Shown here: one piece after another, positions 19,941 through 28,453 of the stretch
Numbering within the stretch: the stretch's first letter is position 1
Layout: each line of letters begins with the position of its first letter
Source: Kumtagia ephedrae
GTDB taxonomy: Bacteria; Pseudomonadota; Alphaproteobacteria; Rhizobiales; Rhizobiaceae
Reading direction: 5' to 3'
DNA length: 64,000 nucleotides
NCBI RefSeq assembly: GCF_003012745.1
Contig: NZ_PXYK01000021.1
Location: 61,281 to 125,280, forward strand
The notes under the pieces: model-generated
Seen by the model: the letters and a program-made list of their open reading frames with translations, nothing else
Database searches by the model: none
What the model was told of the DNA's origin: nothing
Program-made: the position numbers and the translations under genes

Positions 19941-20007
19941 AAAAACGGCGAGCCGGCTCGCCGCCCAGGCACTCCGCCCTGCCCATAAGGGATGGGCAGG
20001 GCGGAGT
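19941..20007 (-). terminator. Tandem hairpins with T-tract after the amino-acid binding-protein gene
   Basis: Reading the minus strand after the stop at 20012, a perfect 14-bp stem (ACTCCGCCCTGCCC at 19971-19984 pairing with 19994-20007, 9-base loop) is followed by the palindrome CGGCGAGCCGGCTCGCCG (19946-19963) and five T residues (complement of 19941-19945). The second hairpin is a good intrinsic terminator. It lies inside the operon, so probably only part of the transcripts read on into the permeases, giving more binding protein than permease. Confidence 0.75.
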
Positions 20008-20011
20008 TCGA

Positions 20012-20803
20012 TCAGTTCGTCTGGCCTTCGGCGCCGTAGACGTCGAAGTCGAAATACTTCTTGGTGATCTCGGCATATTTGCCGTTGTCGCGGATCGCCT
20101 TGATGCCGGCGTTGAGCTTGTCCTTGAGTGCGGCATCGTCCTTGCGCACGCCGGCGCCGACGCCGGGGCCGAGCACCTCGTCGTCCGGCGCGACATAGCC
20201 CTTCATGTCGCAGCAGGCCTTGCCGGCATCCGACTTGAGAAACGCGTCGAGGGCGATCGAATCGGCCTGGGTCGCGTCGATGCGGCCGGCGGTGAGATCC
20301 TGGTTGGCCTCGTCCTGGGTCTGGTATTCCTTGATCTCGGCGGCCTCGGTGAAGTGCTTCTTGGCGTAGGCGGCGTGAACGGTGGACACCTGCACGCCGA
20401 TGATCTTGCCCTTGAGGCCTTCCGGCGTCGCATCGAACTTCGCGTCCTTCGAGCCGATGACGGCCGTCGGCGTGTTGTAGTACTTGTCCGAGAAGTCGAT
20501 CGTCTTCTTGCGCTCGTCGGTGATCGACATCGAGTTCATGATCGCGTCGATCTTCTTGGTGCCGAGCGCCGGGATGAGGCCGTCCCACGGGATCGGCGTC
20601 AGCACGCAGTCGAGCTTCTGCTCGGCGCAGATGGCGTTGATGATCTCGACCTCCCAGCCGCCCCAGCTGCCGGAGGCATCCTGCGACCAGAACGGCGGAT
20701 AGGCTTCGGGCGAGAAGCCGATCTTGACCTGCTCGGCCTGGGCGGCACCTGCGCCGAGCGCGAGGCCGACGGCCACGGCAAGACCTGCCAACAGTTTCTT
20801 CAT
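20012..20803 (-). CDS. Amino-acid ABC transporter substrate-binding protein (ArgT/HisJ family)
   Basis: Periplasmic family 3 binding protein, 263 residues. The signal peptide MKKLLAGLAVAVGLALGAG then AAQAEQ is cleaved after AQA. The mature start VKIGFSPEAYPPFW, the ligand segment IINAICAEQKLDCVL and the MNSMSITDERKKTIDFSDKY region are those of lysine/arginine/ornithine, histidine and opine binding proteins. ATG 20803 has GGGAGA in front; an in-frame ATG five codons earlier is less likely. First product after the ATPase gene on the minus strand. Ligand inferred as a basic or guanidino amino acid from family and neighbours. Confidence 0.87.
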   Translation of the reverse strand: MKKLLAGLAVAVGLALGAGAAQAEQVKIGFSPEAYPPFWSQDASGSWGGWEVEIINAICAEQKLDCVLTPIPWDGLIPALGTKKIDAIMNSMSITDERKKTIDFSDKYYNTPTAVIGSKDAKFDATPEGLKGKIIGVQVSTVHAAYAKKHFTEAAEIKEYQTQDEANQDLTAGRIDATQADSIALDAFLKSDAGKACCDMKGYVAPDDEVLGPGVGAGVRKDDAALKDKLNAGIKAIRDNGKYAEITKKYFDFDVYGAEGQTN

Positions 20804-20849
20804 GACGATATCTCCCATTCTTGTTTTCTCTGACCCCCTTCTCCGCGGC

Positions 20850-21662
20850 TCAATGGATGTTGCGGAGAAACTGCTTCAGGCGCTCGGACTTCGGCGCGCC
20901 GAAAATCTGCTCGGGCGGACCTTCCTCCTCGACCAGCCCGTTATAGAGATAGACCACGTGGGTCGCCACGCGACGCGCGAACTTCATCTCGTGGGTGACC
21001 AGCACCATGGTGCGGCCCTCCTGCGCCAGGTCGGCGATGACCTTCAGGACCTCGCCGACGAGCTCGGGATCGAGCGCCGAGGTCGGCTCGTCGAACAGCA
21101 TGACGCGCGGCTGGATGGCGAGCGCGCGGGCGATGGCGCCACGCTGCTGCTGGCCACCCGACATGAAGGCCGGATAGACGTTGCGTTTGTCCGCCAGACC
21201 GACGCGTTCCAGCAGCTTTTCGGCAACCGCGACCGCTTCGTCGCGCCCGACGCCGAGAACGTGGATCGGCACTTCGATCACGTTCTCCAGCAGGGTCATA
21301 TGGCTCCACAGGTTGAAGCTCTGGAACACCATGCCGAGGCGCGAGCGGATTCTTTCGATCTGCCGCCGGTCGGCGGGCACCGAGCCGCCATGGCCGTCGG
21401 GCTTCAGCCTGATCTCCTCGCCGTTGACGCGGATCAGGCCGCTGCTCGGATTCTCCAGGCAGTTGATGCATCTGAGCAGCGTCGACTTGCCCGAGCCGCT
21501 GCCGCCGATGATGGCGACCACCTCGCCGTCGCGCGCCGACAGCGAGACGCCCTTCAGCACGTGAAGGTTGCCAAAACTCTTGTGCAGGTTCTCGATGTGG
21601 ATGGCTTCGGCGGCAGCCTTGCCGCCGGTTTCGATCGACGCGTCGCTCTTCGTCGCGGTCAT
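20850..21662 (-). CDS. Polar amino-acid ABC transporter ATP-binding protein (HisP type)
   Basis: ATPase of 270 residues energising the adjacent HisQM-like permeases. Walker A GGSGSGKST near residue 52, Q-loop GMVFQSFNLWSHMT near 106, signature SGGQQQRGAIARAL near 164, Walker B VMLFDEPTSALDPE near 184, and switch histidine VTHEMKFAR. The start MTATKSDAS at 21662 is preferred over an ATG 17 codons upstream because the core domain begins at about residue 20. It heads the minus-strand operon ATPase - binding protein - permease - permease - Ldh-type reductase. Confidence 0.88.
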   Translation of the reverse strand: MTATKSDASIETGGKAAAEAIHIENLHKSFGNLHVLKGVSLSARDGEVVAIIGGSGSGKSTLLRCINCLENPSSGLIRVNGEEIRLKPDGHGGSVPADRRQIERIRSRLGMVFQSFNLWSHMTLLENVIEVPIHVLGVGRDEAVAVAEKLLERVGLADKRNVYPAFMSGGQQQRGAIARALAIQPRVMLFDEPTSALDPELVGEVLKVIADLAQEGRTMVLVTHEMKFARRVATHVVYLYNGLVEEEGPPEQIFGAPKSERLKQFLRNIH

Positions 21663-22535
21663 GAACGACCGCCCCCATACGCTACCATCAAACGCCGGTG
21701 CACTTTTACGCAACCTCGGCCTTGTTCCCCGCCGCAGAATGGACTTTCCGCATCGCCTGCGTCAACCCGCCATCGCCGAGCGGTGAACCGGCGTGTCGAG
21801 CCTCGCCACGCTGCCTTGCGGCCCTGGCCACTGAAGAAGTCGGGAAGACGGGCGGCCGCGGGGTCGCTCATCTAAATTTTATATGCGACCTTTCGGCCGC
21901 CCGTCCGGTGCTTCTTCGCCGCTTCATTTCCGGGTCATGGGATCGTACTCGCTACTCCGGCTTAAGTGACGCCGGCGATATCCCGCTCATGACGGCTCCT
22001 GAGGCCATACCGGAGCCCCGTCCCGCTCAAAGGCGGGATCGTTGGAAACTCTGAAGCAGCGCCGGCTCTCGCGGCCACGTTAGCCGCTACCTTCCGGACA
22101 CCGGCCCCTCCCCGCAGACCACCGTCATGATCGGCGTTCCCGCAGGAGGGACTGGGTGAAACCATAAAGGAGGCGGAGGGGATGGGGATAAAGTGGAGCG
22201 GGATTTCCGTGACGAAGGCGATAATCCATTGGAAAGTCTGGGCAATATATCTGACTGCGCGATTTTTCATCCCCCTCGGTGCGCCTGGACGGCCATCGAG
22301 CAGGTGCCAGGCGCCGTCGAGGATCCAGCCGCAACGCCGGGCGCCCCGCGGTCAACAGGGTTGCATATGCAGAAAACCGCCCCGTTTGGCCGATTTCGCC
22401 CTGGGAGCGCATGGTCAGGCTCCATCTTGCAATCGCGGATGCCGCGAACGCCAAGGCGAATGCCGGTGCTGGCCCTTGCGGCCCGTGTTCGCGCGTGGAT
22501 ACTGGCCGGTAAGGACAGAACCGGAGGGGAACCGC
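21663..22535. other. Long divergent intergenic region without a recognised gene
   Basis: This 873-base gap separates the amino-acid ABC operon (minus strand) from the DDAH-like hydrolase gene (plus strand) and must hold both promoters. An A/T-rich patch TAAATTTTATATG near 21872 stands out in the G+C-rich background and may mark a promoter. Short open frames here overlap each other, lack ribosome-binding sites and look like chance frames. I searched by eye for a tRNA and a guanidine riboswitch and saw neither. Confidence 0.5.
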
Positions 22536-23423
22536 GTGGATACTGCAGTGGCGACGGCCTTCGGATCGCAGTCGATGGCGGCGCCACTCAGACGGGTGCT
22601 GATGCGCCGCGCCGCTTCGGCCATGCGCGGCGCCGACGCGAAACACTGGCACTACGGGCCTGGCTTCGACGCCGGCCGGGCGGCGGCGCAGCATGAGGCG
22701 CTGGCGGAGCTGGTGGCGGCGTCGGGCGCCGAGATCACCTGGCTCGACGACAAGGAGGACGGGCTGGCCGATTCCGTCTTCACCCATGATCCGTCGCTGG
22801 TGACCGACCATGGCGCCGTCATCCTGTCGATGGGCAAGGTTTTACGCGAGCCGGAACCGGCGCTGCATGAAGCCGCCTATCGCCGCCTCGGCATTCCCAT
22901 CCTCGGCAGGATCGAGGCCCCCGGCCAGGTCGAGGGCGGCGACTGCGTCTGGGTCGACCGCACCACGCTCGCCATCGGCCGCGGCGTACGCAGCAACCAG
23001 GCCGGCATCCAGCAGATGGCCAATCTGCTGACGCCGCACGGCATCTCCGTCTACGGCTTCGATCTGCCGCTGTGGCACGGCGAAGAAGCCTGCCTGCACC
23101 TGATGTCGGTGATCAGCCCGCTCGCCGACGATCTGGCGCTGGTCCATGCGCCGCTGCTGCCGGCGCCCTTCTACCAGATGCTGAAAACCAAGGGCATCCG
23201 GCTGGTCGAAGGCGACGCCGACGAGTTTTCTGCTTCCAACGGGCTCAGCCTCAACGTGCTGCCGACCGCCCCCTACGAGGTGATCGCCGTGGCAGGATTT
23301 CCGAAGACGGCGGCGGCGATGGAGGCGGCGGGATGCACGGTGAAAACCTTCGCGGCGGATGCGTTGTGCATCGCCTGCGAAGGCGGGCCGACCTGCCTGA
23401 CGCGGCCGGTGCTGAGGGGATGA
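22536..23423 (+). CDS. DDAH/arginine-deiminase-family amidinohydrolase
   Basis: Guanidine-group-modifying hydrolase of 295 residues. Family residues are visible: Asp85 in FTHDPSLV, Glu133-Asp136 in EGGDCVWV, His188 in ACLHLM and the predicted nucleophile Cys287 in GGPTCLTRP at the C-terminus. Members hydrolyse methylated arginine, arginine or other guanidines to citrulline-like products, or transfer amidino groups. The GTG start has GGAGGGG (22523-22529) at ideal spacing; the frame is open upstream but without family similarity. It is paired with the downstream ThDP decarboxylase and divergent from an amino-acid importer. Substrate is not decided by sequence. Confidence 0.78.
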   Translation: MDTAVATAFGSQSMAAPLRRVLMRRAASAMRGADAKHWHYGPGFDAGRAAAQHEALAELVAASGAEITWLDDKEDGLADSVFTHDPSLVTDHGAVILSMGKVLREPEPALHEAAYRRLGIPILGRIEAPGQVEGGDCVWVDRTTLAIGRGVRSNQAGIQQMANLLTPHGISVYGFDLPLWHGEEACLHLMSVISPLADDLALVHAPLLPAPFYQMLKTKGIRLVEGDADEFSASNGLSLNVLPTAPYEVIAVAGFPKTAAAMEAAGCTVKTFAADALCIACEGGPTCLTRPVLRG

Positions 23424-23440
23424 GCGCGCTGCGCCAGCTA

Positions 23441-23584
23441 TCCCTCCCCCTTGAGGGGAGGGTGGCCGCGAAGCGGCCGGGTGGGGTCGCCGCGGCAGTG
23501 CTCTACGTTCTTTCCGCGTCGAGGCAGTTCAGGTTACCCCACCCGCCTCGCTTCGCTCGGCACCCTCCCCTCAAGGGGGAGGGA
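23441..23584. repeat. Palindromic intergenic element (family A, copy 2)
   Basis: Arms TCCCTCCCCCTTGAGGGG... (23441-23464) and 23561-23584 are a perfect 24-bp inverted repeat around a 96-base centre that also contains GGCCGCGAAGCGGCC. It fills the gap between the hydrolase and decarboxylase genes. Its right arm ends in GGGGGAGGG (23575-23583), which sits at ribosome-binding-site distance from the decarboxylase ATG at 23590. Confidence 0.85.
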
Positions 23585-23589
23585 AGCCG

Positions 23590-25176
23590 ATGAGCACCGT
23601 CGGCGAAGCTCTCATCAGCCTGCTCGAACGCCATGGCGTCGACACCGTGTTCGGCATTCCCGGCGTGCACACGGTCGAGCTCTATCGCGGGCTGGCCGGC
23701 TCGAAGATCCGCCACGTCACGCCGCGCCACGAGCAGGGCGCCGGCTTCATGGCCGACGGCTACGCGCGCGCCAGCGGCAGGCCGGGCGTCGCCTTCGTCA
23801 TCACCGGCCCGGGGCTGACCAACGCCCTCACCGCCATGGCGCAGGCACGCGCCGACTCGATCCCGATGCTGGTGATCTCGGGCGTGAACGCCTCGAAGAC
23901 GCTCGGCAAGGGTCTTGGCTATCTGCACGAGCTGCCCGACCAGCGCGGGCTGGCCGCCAAGGTGGCGCTGTCGTCGACCCGGGTGGAGGACGCGGCCGGC
24001 CTGCAGCCGGCGATCGACCGCGCCTTCGCGCAGTTCAGGACCGGCCGGCCGGGGCCCGTGCATGTCGAGATCCCGCTCGACGTGATGGGCAGGCCCGCCG
24101 TGCCCCTCAAACCCATAGAGACGGCCGAGCCGCCCCTGCCGGATCATGCGGCGGTCGTTGCCGCGGCGCGCCTGCTGGCGCAGGCGGCGCGGCCGACGAT
24201 TCTTGCCGGCGGCGGCGGCCGGCATGCCGAGGCACAGCTTGTCGCCATGGCCGGACGCCTGGACGCGCCGGTGGTGCTGACGGTGAATGCGCGCGGCCTT
24301 CTGCATGGCCATCCGCTGGCGGTGCCCGCCAGCCCCAGCCTGAAGCCGGTGCGCAGTTTGATCGACAGCGCCGATCTGGTGCTGGCGGTGGGCACCGAAT
24401 TCGGGCCGACGGACTACGACATGTACGCCGACGGCGGCTTTTCTTTGCCGGCTAATCTTGTTCGGGTCGACATCGACGCCGAGCAGTTGGACCGGCATCC
24501 GGCTGACGTCAAGGTGGAGGCCGACAGCGCCGCCGGGCTGGAGGCGATCCTCACGGCCCTTTCGGACCGCGCCCGTCCCTCCGGCACGTCGAACGGAGGC
24601 GACCGCGCCGAAAAATGCCGCCGCGCCGCGCGCGCCGAACTGGCGCGGCTGGGGCCGGGGCTGCCGGCGCAACTGGAGGCGGTGGAGGCCATCCGCGACG
24701 CGCTGCCGGGCGCGCTGATCGTCGGCGATTCGACGCAGCCGGTCTATGCCGGCAACCTCTATTACGACCACGACCGGCCGGGCGGCTGGTTCAACGCCGC
24801 GACCGGCTATGGCGCTCTGGGCTACGGACCGCCCGCGGCGATCGGCGCGGCGCTTGCCCGGCCCGACCTGCCGGTCGTATGCCTCGCCGGCGACGGCGGC
24901 TTCCAGTTCACGCTGCCGGAGATCGCCGAGGCGGTCGAAAGCAGTGCGGGTGTCGTCTTCGTCATCTGGAACAATCGCGGTTATCGCGAGATCGAGGTGT
25001 CGATGCGCGACGCCGGCGTCGAGCCGGTCGGCGTGTCGCCGGCACCGCCGGATTTCAAGAAGATCGCGGCGGCCTATCGCCTGCCCTATGCAAGGGTGAC
25101 CAACGCTGCCGATCTCGCCTCGGCGCTTCGCGCGGCGTCCCCGCTGCCCGCGATGATCGAATATTTCGTGCCCTGA
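23590..25176 (+). CDS. ThDP-dependent enzyme, probable 5-guanidino-2-oxopentanoate decarboxylase
   Basis: Thiamine-diphosphate enzyme of the acetolactate synthase superfamily, 528 residues. Cofactor-activating Glu48 lies in TPRHEQGAGFMADGYAR, the central domain in 190-320, and the ThDP/Mg motif GDGGFQFTLPEI...WNN near 435-460. It lacks features tying it to true acetolactate synthase. 2-Ketoarginine decarboxylase (AruI type) belongs to this group and makes 4-guanidinobutanal from transaminated arginine. The guanidine hydrolase upstream and the polar amino-acid importer make that assignment attractive, but other 2-oxo-acid decarboxylases or lyases cannot be excluded. Confidence 0.7.
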   Translation: MSTVGEALISLLERHGVDTVFGIPGVHTVELYRGLAGSKIRHVTPRHEQGAGFMADGYARASGRPGVAFVITGPGLTNALTAMAQARADSIPMLVISGVNASKTLGKGLGYLHELPDQRGLAAKVALSSTRVEDAAGLQPAIDRAFAQFRTGRPGPVHVEIPLDVMGRPAVPLKPIETAEPPLPDHAAVVAAARLLAQAARPTILAGGGGRHAEAQLVAMAGRLDAPVVLTVNARGLLHGHPLAVPASPSLKPVRSLIDSADLVLAVGTEFGPTDYDMYADGGFSLPANLVRVDIDAEQLDRHPADVKVEADSAAGLEAILTALSDRARPSGTSNGGDRAEKCRRAARAELARLGPGLPAQLEAVEAIRDALPGALIVGDSTQPVYAGNLYYDHDRPGGWFNAATGYGALGYGPPAAIGAALARPDLPVVCLAGDGGFQFTLPEIAEAVESSAGVVFVIWNNRGYREIEVSMRDAGVEPVGVSPAPPDFKKIAAAYRLPYARVTNAADLASALRAASPLPAMIEYFVP

Positions 25177-25210
25177 CCGCCTGCGAGGACGCTCCCTTGC
25201 ACGCAAGAAA

Positions 25211-25232
25211 CCCGCCGGGTCGCCCCGGCGGG
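25211..25232 (-). terminator. Hairpin terminator after csbD
   Basis: CCCGCCGGG (25211-25219), loop TCGC, CCCGGCGGG (25224-25232) form a perfect 9-bp stem. On the minus strand it follows the csbD stop (25256) and is trailed by TTTCTTG. It also lies 34 bases after the convergent decarboxylase stop and may serve both genes. Confidence 0.65.
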
Positions 25233-25255
25233 CTGGCACTGGATCGGAATGAGCT

Positions 25256-25453
25256 TCAGTGTCTGGAGAGCCAGCCGTCGATGTCGCGTTCGACATCGTC
25301 CTGCGCCTTGCCGTAGCGCTCCTGAAGCCGGCCGGCCAGCTGCTTGCGGTTGCCCTTGATCACGTCGAGGTCGTCATTGGTGAGCTTGCCCCACTGCTCC
25401 TGCAGCTTGCCCTTGAACTGCTCCCAATTGCCTTCAACCTGATTCCAATTCAT
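25256..25453 (-). CDS. CsbD-family stress-response protein
   Basis: Small hydrophilic protein of 65 residues, full length for the CsbD family. It begins MNWNQVEGNWEQFKGK and contains the repeat-like KGKLQEQWGKLTNDDLDVIKG segment, then a charged C-terminal helix. CsbD proteins are general-stress proteins of unknown mechanism. The longer open frame upstream is rejected because the family begins at this ATG, and GGAGATGCGAC lies immediately in front. It stands between two hairpin terminators, so it is probably monocistronic. Confidence 0.85.
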   Translation of the reverse strand: MNWNQVEGNWEQFKGKLQEQWGKLTNDDLDVIKGNRKQLAGRLQERYGKAQDDVERDIDGWLSRH

Positions 25454-25551
25454 GTCGCATCTCCTGGTTGTTCTTCCAGCGCTTGCCGCGCCGGTCGGAC
25501 GATCAACGAACCAGGCGAAGGGAGGTTCCCGGCGATCCCGGCAACGAAAAA

Positions 25552-25583
25552 CCCCGCCGGATCGCTCCGGCGGGGCCTTTTTT
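25552..25583. terminator. Intrinsic terminator between rpsA and csbD
   Basis: CCCCGCCGGA (25552-25561), loop TCGC, TCCGGCGGGG (25566-25575) form a perfect 10-bp stem. Six Ts (25578-25583) follow on the plus strand and five on the minus strand (complement of 25547-25551). In context it should end transcripts from rpsA on the minus strand. Confidence 0.85.
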
Positions 25584-25620
25584 CGCTTGATGCCGCGGCC
25601 GGACCGGCCGCGATACATTA

Positions 25621-25718
25621 GAGCAGGATGAGTTGGACGGAGTCCTTCATCCTGCTCCAACTCCTTGTCCTACCGCATGATCTTATCCGAAAAGTCTGCA
25701 ACTTTTCGGGATCAATGC
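25621..25718. repeat. RIME-like composite palindromic element (family B, copy 1) at the rpsA stop
   Basis: Two hairpins: GAGCAGGATGA (25621-25631) pairs with TCATCCTGCTC (25647-25657), and GCATGATC...CCGAAAAGT (25675 onward) pairs with ACTTTTCGG...GATCAATGC ending at 25718. The second hairpin begins two bases beyond the rpsA TAG codon (complement of 25720-25722). It matches the elements at 29928 and 33972. Composite double palindromes of about 100 bp like this are known as RIMEs in rhizobia; that name is my assignment. Confidence 0.8.
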
Positions 25719-25719
25719 T

Positions 25720-27417
25720 CTAGTTGCCGCGGTTCTTGAGCGCGGCACCCAGGATGTCGCCGAGCGAGGCGCCGGAGTCGGTCGAGCCGTACTGGGCGAC
25801 CGCCTCCTTCTCCTCGGCGATCTCCAGCGCCTTGATCGAGACCTGAACCTTGCGGGTCTTCTTGTCCCAGGCGATGACGCGGGCGTCGAGCTTCTGGCCG
25901 ACCGAGAAGCGCTCGGGGCGCTGCTCGTCGCGGTCGCGCGACAGGTCGGCGCGGCGGATGAAGCTGTCCAGGCCGCTCTCGACCAGGCGAACCTCGAGAC
26001 CGCCGTCCTTGACGCCGGTGACCTCACAGGTGACGACCGCGTTCTTGCGCAGGTCGCCCGCCGCCTCGCCGGCATTGGAGGCGCTGCGCTGCAGCTGCTT
26101 GATGCCCAGCGAGATGCGCTCCTTGTCGATGTCGACGTCGAGCACCTGCGCCTTCACCATCTGGCCGCGCTGGTACTCCTCGATGACCTGCTCGCCCGGA
26201 CGCGACCAGTCGAGGTCGGAGAGGTGGACCATGCCGTCGACGTCGCCGTCGAGGCCGATGAACAGGCCGAACTCGGTCTTGTTCTTGACCTCGCCCTCGA
26301 CCTCGGAGCCGACCGGATGGTTGCGGGCGAAGGCCTGCCACGGATTCTCCAGCGTCTGCTTGAGGCCGAGCGAGATGCGGCGCTTGGCCGGATCGACCTC
26401 GAGCACCACAACGTCGACCTGCTGCGAGGTCGACAGGATCTTGCCCGGATGCACGTTCTTCTTCGTCCACGACATTTCCGAGACGTGGATGAGGCCCTCG
26501 ATGCCCGGCTCCAGCTCGACGAACGCGCCGTAGTCGGTGATGTTGGTGACCGTGCCGGTGATCTTCTTGCCGATCGGGAACTTGGTGCCGATGTCGGACC
26601 ACGGATCGCTCTCGAGCTGCTTCATGCCGAGCGAGATGCGGTGCGTCTCTTGGTTGATGCGGATGATCTGCACCTTGACCGTCTGGCCGATGTTGAGGAT
26701 CTCGGTCGGATGGTTGACGCGGCGCCATGCCATGTCGGTGACATGCAGCAGGCCGTCGATGCCGCCGAGGTCGACGAACGCACCGTAGTCGGTGATGTTC
26801 TTGACGACACCCTCGACCACCTGGCCCTCTTCGAGGTTCTGCACGATCTCCGAGCGCTGCTCGGCGCGGCTCTCCTCGAGCACGGTGCGGCGCGACACGA
26901 CGATGTTGCCGCGGCGGCGATCCATCTTGAGGATCTCGAAGGGCTGCGGGTTGTGCATCAGCGGCGTGACGTCGCGGATCGGACGGATGTCGACCTGCGA
27001 ACGCGGCAGGAAGGCCACGGCGCCGTCGAGATCGACGGTGAAGCCGCCCTTGACCTGGTTGAAGATGACGCCTTCGACGCGCTCGCCCTTGTTGAACTTC
27101 TCTTCGAGCTTGACCCAGCTCTCTTCGCGGCGGGCCTTGTCGCGCGACAGCATGGCTTCGCCCAGCGCGTTCTCGATGCGCTCGACATAGACCTCGACGC
27201 GGTCGCCGACCTTCATCTGGCCGTCCTTGGCCTTGGCGCCGAATTCCTTCAGCGGCACGCGGCCCTCGACCTTCAGGCCGACGTCGATGATGGCCATGTC
27301 CTTTTCGATGGCCGTGATGACGCCGCGGACGACCTGGCCTTCACCGGAATGGCCGCTGGAAAACGACTCGTCGAGTAGGGCGGCGAAATCGTCGCGGGTG
27401 GGATTGGATTGGGACAT
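25720..27417 (-). CDS. rpsA: 30S ribosomal protein S1
   Basis: mRNA-binding ribosomal protein of 565 residues with six S1 (OB-fold) repeats. Repeats start near residues 28 ([20 protein letters not shown]), 110 ([20 protein letters not shown]), 195 ([20 protein letters not shown]), 282, 370 and 455. Repeats 3 and 4 are the best conserved (DYGAFV). The start at 27417 ([11 protein letters not shown]) is the standard alphaproteobacterial N-terminus, with GGAGAAACA in front; a longer open frame is rejected. It lies 198 bases downstream of cmk, the classical cmk-rpsA order. Confidence 0.97.
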   Translation of the reverse strand: MSQSNPTRDDFAALLDESFSSGHSGEGQVVRGVITAIEKDMAIIDVGLKVEGRVPLKEFGAKAKDGQMKVGDRVEVYVERIENALGEAMLSRDKARREESWVKLEEKFNKGERVEGVIFNQVKGGFTVDLDGAVAFLPRSQVDIRPIRDVTPLMHNPQPFEILKMDRRRGNIVVSRRTVLEESRAEQRSEIVQNLEEGQVVEGVVKNITDYGAFVDLGGIDGLLHVTDMAWRRVNHPTEILNIGQTVKVQIIRINQETHRISLGMKQLESDPWSDIGTKFPIGKKITGTVTNITDYGAFVELEPGIEGLIHVSEMSWTKKNVHPGKILSTSQQVDVVVLEVDPAKRRISLGLKQTLENPWQAFARNHPVGSEVEGEVKNKTEFGLFIGLDGDVDGMVHLSDLDWSRPGEQVIEEYQRGQMVKAQVLDVDIDKERISLGIKQLQRSASNAGEAAGDLRKNAVVTCEVTGVKDGGLEVRLVESGLDSFIRRADLSRDRDEQRPERFSVGQKLDARVIAWDKKTRKVQVSIKALEIAEEKEAVAQYGSTDSGASLGDILGAALKNRGN

Positions 27418-27615
27418 TGTTTCTCCTGGATGGCCTCGCGTCTGTCGCGAGGCGGCGCCGTCGGTTGGTGTTGCGTTGGCCTGCCGGCTTTCCCGGGTTT
27501 CGAAACCCTGGGCCGCTCGCAAGCGGCCGGACCGGCGCATGGGAATGCTGGCAGGCTGGTTCATGCCCGAGGCGGGATCGGCGAGAAATCTCCGGAAGGA
27601 GACCGGCCGTGCCCG

Positions 27616-28266
27616 TCAGGCTCTGTCTCTCTTGGCAAGGACGTCGTCCACGATCGCCCGCGCCGCCTGAAACGCGGCTTCTATAGACATTTCGGACGTG
27701 TCGAGCAAGTGCGCGTCGGCGGCGGGCCGCAGCGGCGAGTCGGAGCGCCCCATGTCGCGCTCGTCGCGGCGCCTTATGTCGTCGAGGATTTCGGCGAGCG
27801 CGGCGGTGCCGCCGCGCGCCTCGATGTCGCGCAGCCGGCGCGCCGCGCGCACCTCGGCGCTGGCGGTGACGTAGAGCTTCACCGCGGCGTCGGGGCACAC
27901 GACCGTGCCGATATCGCGGCCGTCGAGCACCGCGCCGCCGTCGCGCGCGGCGAAGGCGCGCTGCTTTTCGACGAGGATTTTGCGCACGTCCGGGATCACC
28001 GCAACCTTCGACGCCGCGTCGGCCACCGCATGGGCCGACAGCGCATGCTTGTCGAGATTGCCGAGATCGACCTGTCTTGCCGCCTCGACGGCATGCGCCG
28101 CGTCGTCGAGCGGCCAGCCTTTCTCCAGCATCCTGTGCGCCACGGCGCGGTAGGTAAGCCCGGTGTCGAGATGGCCGAGGTGGAAATAGTCGGCGATGCG
28201 GCGGGCCAGCGTACCCTTGCCGGAGGCGGCGGGGCCGTCGATGGCGATGGTGAGAATCTGGGTCAT
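27616..28266 (-). CDS. cmk: Cytidylate kinase
   Basis: Phosphorylates CMP and dCMP with ATP. It has 216 residues, the usual length. The P-loop [15 protein letters not shown] is near residues 7-21, the CMP-binding insert between 60 and 120, and the [13 protein letters not shown] motif near 110-122. The C-terminal lid carries [17 protein letters not shown]. The start [11 protein letters not shown] at 28266 is the family N-terminus. It precedes rpsA on the minus strand and is divergent from a sugar ABC operon. Confidence 0.95.
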   Translation of the reverse strand: MTQILTIAIDGPAASGKGTLARRIADYFHLGHLDTGLTYRAVAHRMLEKGWPLDDAAHAVEAARQVDLGNLDKHALSAHAVADAASKVAVIPDVRKILVEKQRAFAARDGGAVLDGRDIGTVVCPDAAVKLYVTASAEVRAARRLRDIEARGGTAALAEILDDIRRRDERDMGRSDSPLRPAADAHLLDTSEMSIEAAFQAARAIVDDVLAKRDRA

Positions 28267-28453
28267 GGCGGCGCTTGAAGCGGAGATGCGCCGAAAAGGC
28301 AAGAGCCCGACATTCCCTAACGGCAAGGGCACTGGACACGTCGCGGGATGCCGATATTGTTGGCCTCGAGGACGGAGCCATGCGTTGTGGCGACGGCAGC
28401 TGCCAGATGGCCTGCCGCGTCAGCAATGTACGGTCAATATGGGAGGAAGCTTG

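Noticed and set aside
21663..22535. Guanidine riboswitch in front of the guanidine-related enzymes
   Set aside because: No paired ACG(A/G)-loop hairpins or ykkC-like core could be recognised by eye.
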